A stretch of DNA of 7,651 nucleotides from an uncultured Dyadobacter sp. (GTDB taxonomy: Bacteria; Bacteroidota; Bacteroidia; Cytophagales; Spirosomataceae). Below, one piece after another: positions 6,165 through 7,651 of this stretch. The DNA is taken from the NCBI GenBank assembly GCA_946481035.1, contig CAMLNK010000169.1, positions 1 to 7,651 of the forward strand, written 5' to 3'. A model generated the notes under the pieces. It searched no databases, was not told the origin of the DNA, and worked only from the letters and a program-made list of their open reading frames with translations. Positions within the stretch are counted from its first letter, which is position 1, and every line of letters begins with the position of its first letter. A program made the position numbers and the translations under genes.

Positions 6165-7559
6165 GGGATACACTTTATCAATGGAAGCGCCGTCATCGCC
6201 CTGCTGCTTCATCCAGGATTCGAGCTGCGTCCTCAATGAAGCGATCCGTTGTGCATATTGCGGGTCGGCGGCGAGATTTTTTAGTTCAAAAGGGTCTTTC
6301 TCAGTATCGTAAAACTCGACGGCCGGCCGGTTTTCGAAGCGGTCGGTGATCTTCTTCGCGTTCGGATCGGCGGTATTGTCTATCCACGAAAACCACACCG
6401 TGTTGCGGTCTTTGCGGTTGCGGTCCATCATAAAGCGGTTGTAATACGGCTTGTCGGCCGCGAGGTTCAGGATCAGCTTGTAACGGTGGTCGCGGATGCT
6501 GCGGATCGGGTACGGATCGCCTTCGGGAATGTTGTTGTGAATACCGTAAACGTAGCTCCGCGACTCTTTGCTTTTGCCTGAAATAACAGGTAGAAAGCTG
6601 CGTCCATCCAGACCGGCAACGGGTTTCCCACCCGCAATGTCGATCAGCGTCGGGGTAATGTCTTCATATTGAACCAATGCATTGGTTTCCGTAGAAGGCT
6701 TCACTTTCCCGGGCCATTTTACGAGCATCGAGCTGCGCTGACCGGTGTCGTACAGGTTCCATTTCGCGCCGGGGAACTGTGCGCCCTGCTCGCCGAGGAA
6801 AATCAGGATGGTATTCTTATCCTGCCCGGTTTCTTTCAGCAATGCATTAATCTCCCCTACCTGGTCGTCGAGCCGCCGCACTTCGGCAAGGTATTTCACA
6901 AACTGCCTGCGGGTAACGGGCGTATCCACCCAGTTAGCGGGAAGTTTGAGTTTAGCCGCGTCAAATTCGGTGGTATCACCCACGGTCCACGGCGCGTGGG
7001 GATTAATACTCATTACAAAAAGGCAATAGGGCTTTTCGCTGGCGGTGATGTACTTCCTGACGTCGTCGAGGCGATAATCGTCCGTCGGCGCTACGCAGTT
7101 GGGCTCAAAACCTTCGACAATATCGAAAGGAAACACACTTTTAGGCTTCGTAACATGGTCTTTGCCTGTAAGCCCAACCCGGTAACCCAGGTCGGCCAGG
7201 TAATGCCCTACGCTTTTCAGATTATCATACACCGGCTTGTGGTTCTGGAACGAGCCGTGCCGCACGGGGTAAAGCCCGGTAAAAAGCGACGCGCGTGTAG
7301 GCACGCACATCGCTTCCGAGGTAAACAGATTATGAAATTTCAACCCATCCTTCGCCAAAGCATCAATATGTGTGGTTTTGAGGTTCTGCCCTCCGTAGCA
7401 GCTCAGCTGACGACTGTCGAGGTCGTCGGCCATGATGAGGATTACGTTGGGGTGTCGGGCGGCGTTTTTTTGACCATGGACCATAGACCACGGACCATGG
7501 ATTGCGCATAGCAACAGCAGTACGTTGAGAATAATGCGTTTTTTGAATAGTTTGAGCAT
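6144..7559 (-). CDS. Exported sulfatase (alkaline-phosphatase superfamily), heparan-sulfamidase-like
   Basis: 471 residues. A basic start (KLFKKR) and hydrophobic core (about 9-20) make a signal peptide, so the enzyme is likely periplasmic or surface-exposed. The sulfatase fold starts at HPNVILIMADDLDSR (36-50), where D45 and D46 should bind the metal. The signature C85-V-P-T-R89 followed by ASLFTGLYP is the CxPxR motif, whose cysteine is converted to formylglycine. Further conserved spots are GKDH (132-135), NPHAPW (186-191) and FLGEQGAQFPGAKW (254-267), where K266 fits the active-site lysine. The C-terminal subdomain has EFYDTEKDPFELKNLA. Family role: hydrolysis of sulfate esters or N-sulfates, often on glycans. 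The GEQG variant and FPGAKW suggest the heparan N-sulfatase-like branch of S1 sulfatases, but the substrate is not proven. No maturase or glycoside hydrolase is in view. Residues 21-29 (HGPWSMVHG) are encoded by an intergenic-type heptamer repeat. The start at 7559 is the only one giving a full signal peptide. No clear Shine-Dalgarno is present. Confidence 0.95.
   Translation of the reverse strand: MLKLFKKRIILNVLLLLCAIHGPWSMVHGQKNAARHPNVILIMADDLDSRQLSCYGGQNLKTTHIDALAKDGLKFHNLFTSEAMCVPTRASLFTGLYPVRHGSFQNHKPVYDNLKSVGHYLADLGYRVGLTGKDHVTKPKSVFPFDIVEGFEPNCVAPTDDYRLDDVRKYITASEKPYCLFVMSINPHAPWTVGDTTEFDAAKLKLPANWVDTPVTRRQFVKYLAEVRRLDDQVGEINALLKETGQDKNTILIFLGEQGAQFPGAKWNLYDTGQRSSMLVKWPGKVKPSTETNALVQYEDITPTLIDIAGGKPVAGLDGRSFLPVISGKSKESRSYVYGIHNNIPEGDPYPIRSIRDHRYKLILNLAADKPYYNRFMMDRNRKDRNTVWFSWIDNTADPNAKKITDRFENRPAVEFYDTEKDPFELKNLAADPQYAQRIASLRTQLESWMKQQGDDGASIDKVYPKKQEAK
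7472..7499 (+). repeat. Four heptamers inside the sulfatase signal-peptide coding region
   Basis: Tandem 7-bp units GACCATG, GACCATA, GACCACG and GACCATG. They are the reverse complement of the CATGGTC units at 5310-5330 and, like those, are flanked on one side by a homopolymer (a T-run at 7465-7471 here). On the coding strand they are translated as HGPWSMVHG at residues 21-29, just after the signal-peptide core. Confidence 0.88.
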
Positions 7560-7604
7560 AAGTTTGGTCGTTGTTACTTTTCCTGCAATCCACGGTCCAT
7601 GGTC
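7486..7604 (-). repeat. 20-bp inverted repeat bracketing the sulfatase start codon
   Basis: Arms 7486-7505 and 7585-7604 are reverse complements at 18 of 20 positions, 79 bp apart, with the ATG (7557-7559) between them. In the sulfatase mRNA both mismatches become G.U pairs, so the arms can form an unbroken 20-bp helix that closes a loop holding the ribosome-binding region and start. The similarity continues past the heptamers into GGATTGC, so the arms share more than the repeat units. Confidence 0.75.
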
Positions 7605-7651
7605 GGCGATCTACCCGCAGCGAGTTTCCGGGGCTGTTCTTTGTAAATTTA
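7560..7651 (-). promoter_or_regulatory. Sulfatase upstream region
   Basis: 92 bp to the window edge. It contains the three upstream heptamers and one arm of the start-bracketing inverted repeat. TAAATTTA at 7644-7651 differs from the -7 consensus TAnnTTTG by one base on the minus strand. If used, it would give a leader of about 80 nt that includes the inverted-repeat arm. Its -33 element would lie outside the window, so the call is weak. Confidence 0.25.
7591..7611 (-). repeat. Three heptamers upstream of the sulfatase gene
   Basis: Units CACGGTC, CATGGTC and GGCGATC; on the minus strand these are GACCGTG, GACCATG and GATCGCC. The set joins the two unit types seen at 5268-5373 (the GACCATG type and the GACCGCC type) in one short array, in the opposite orientation to the array inside the gene. 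Confidence 0.7.

Noticed and set aside
5564..6196. Minus-strand open frame opposite DUF421
   Set aside because: It is a shadow of DUF421, whose membrane segments and family motifs are clear.
6669..7511. Plus-strand open frame opposite the sulfatase
   Set aside because: It is antisense to the intact sulfatase catalytic region and has no supporting motif.
7503..7520. Lipoprotein signal (LLLLC at residue 18) in the sulfatase
   Set aside because: The residue before the cysteine is Leu, not Gly, Ala or Ser, so it does not fit a lipobox. Ordinary signal-peptidase cleavage is more likely.

Overview
The window looks like a chromosomal piece of a moderately GC-rich member of the Bacteroidota, most like the Cytophagales (Dyadobacter/Spirosoma type). 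This rests on a SusC-type TonB-dependent receptor with an N-terminal STN domain, a FecR-type anti-sigma factor ending in a DUF4974 domain, a Bacteroidota-style ECF sigma factor, and starts that mostly lack a clear Shine-Dalgarno sequence. The genus is a guess from gene style only.

Layout: (1) 1-3310, minus strand: a large SusC-like outer-membrane receptor whose C-terminus runs off the left edge; any SusD partner would lie beyond that edge. (2) 3311-3511: a leader region with competing hairpin arms and a plus-strand terminator-like hairpin. (3) 3512-4510, minus: FecR-like anti-sigma factor. (4) 4511-4646: divergent intergenic region with a 13-bp perfect palindrome. (5) 4647-5255, plus: ECF sigma factor. 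(6) 5256-5419: a structured non-coding element made of 7-bp repeats in inverted arms. (7) 5420-6130, plus: DUF421 (YetF/YcaP-like) membrane protein with an added four-cysteine zinc-ribbon-like tail. (8) 6144-7559, minus: exported sulfatase, convergent with DUF421 and 13 bp from it. (9) 7560-7651: the sulfatase upstream region, with more copies of the same 7-bp repeat family.

The sigma factor, FecR and STN-containing receptor form a complete cell-surface signalling set. The receptor would sense its substrate through the STN domain, FecR would carry the signal across the periplasm and inner membrane, and the sigma factor would then switch on target genes, plausibly the receptor operon. The sulfatase suggests, without proving, that the locus deals with sulfated glycans. 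DUF421 probably has no part in that job.

The most unusual signal is the family of 7-bp units (consensus GACCNNN). In the sigma-DUF421 gap, twelve units are arranged as an imperfect 31-bp inverted repeat around three exact CATGGTC copies. Near the sulfatase start, four units lie inside the coding sequence and encode part of the signal peptide end (HGPWSMVHG). Three more lie just upstream in the opposite orientation, so the start codon sits between 20-bp inverted arms that can pair completely, with two G.U pairs, in the sulfatase mRNA. No gene interval exceeds 300 bases, and I see no rRNA, tRNA, CRISPR array or transposase.
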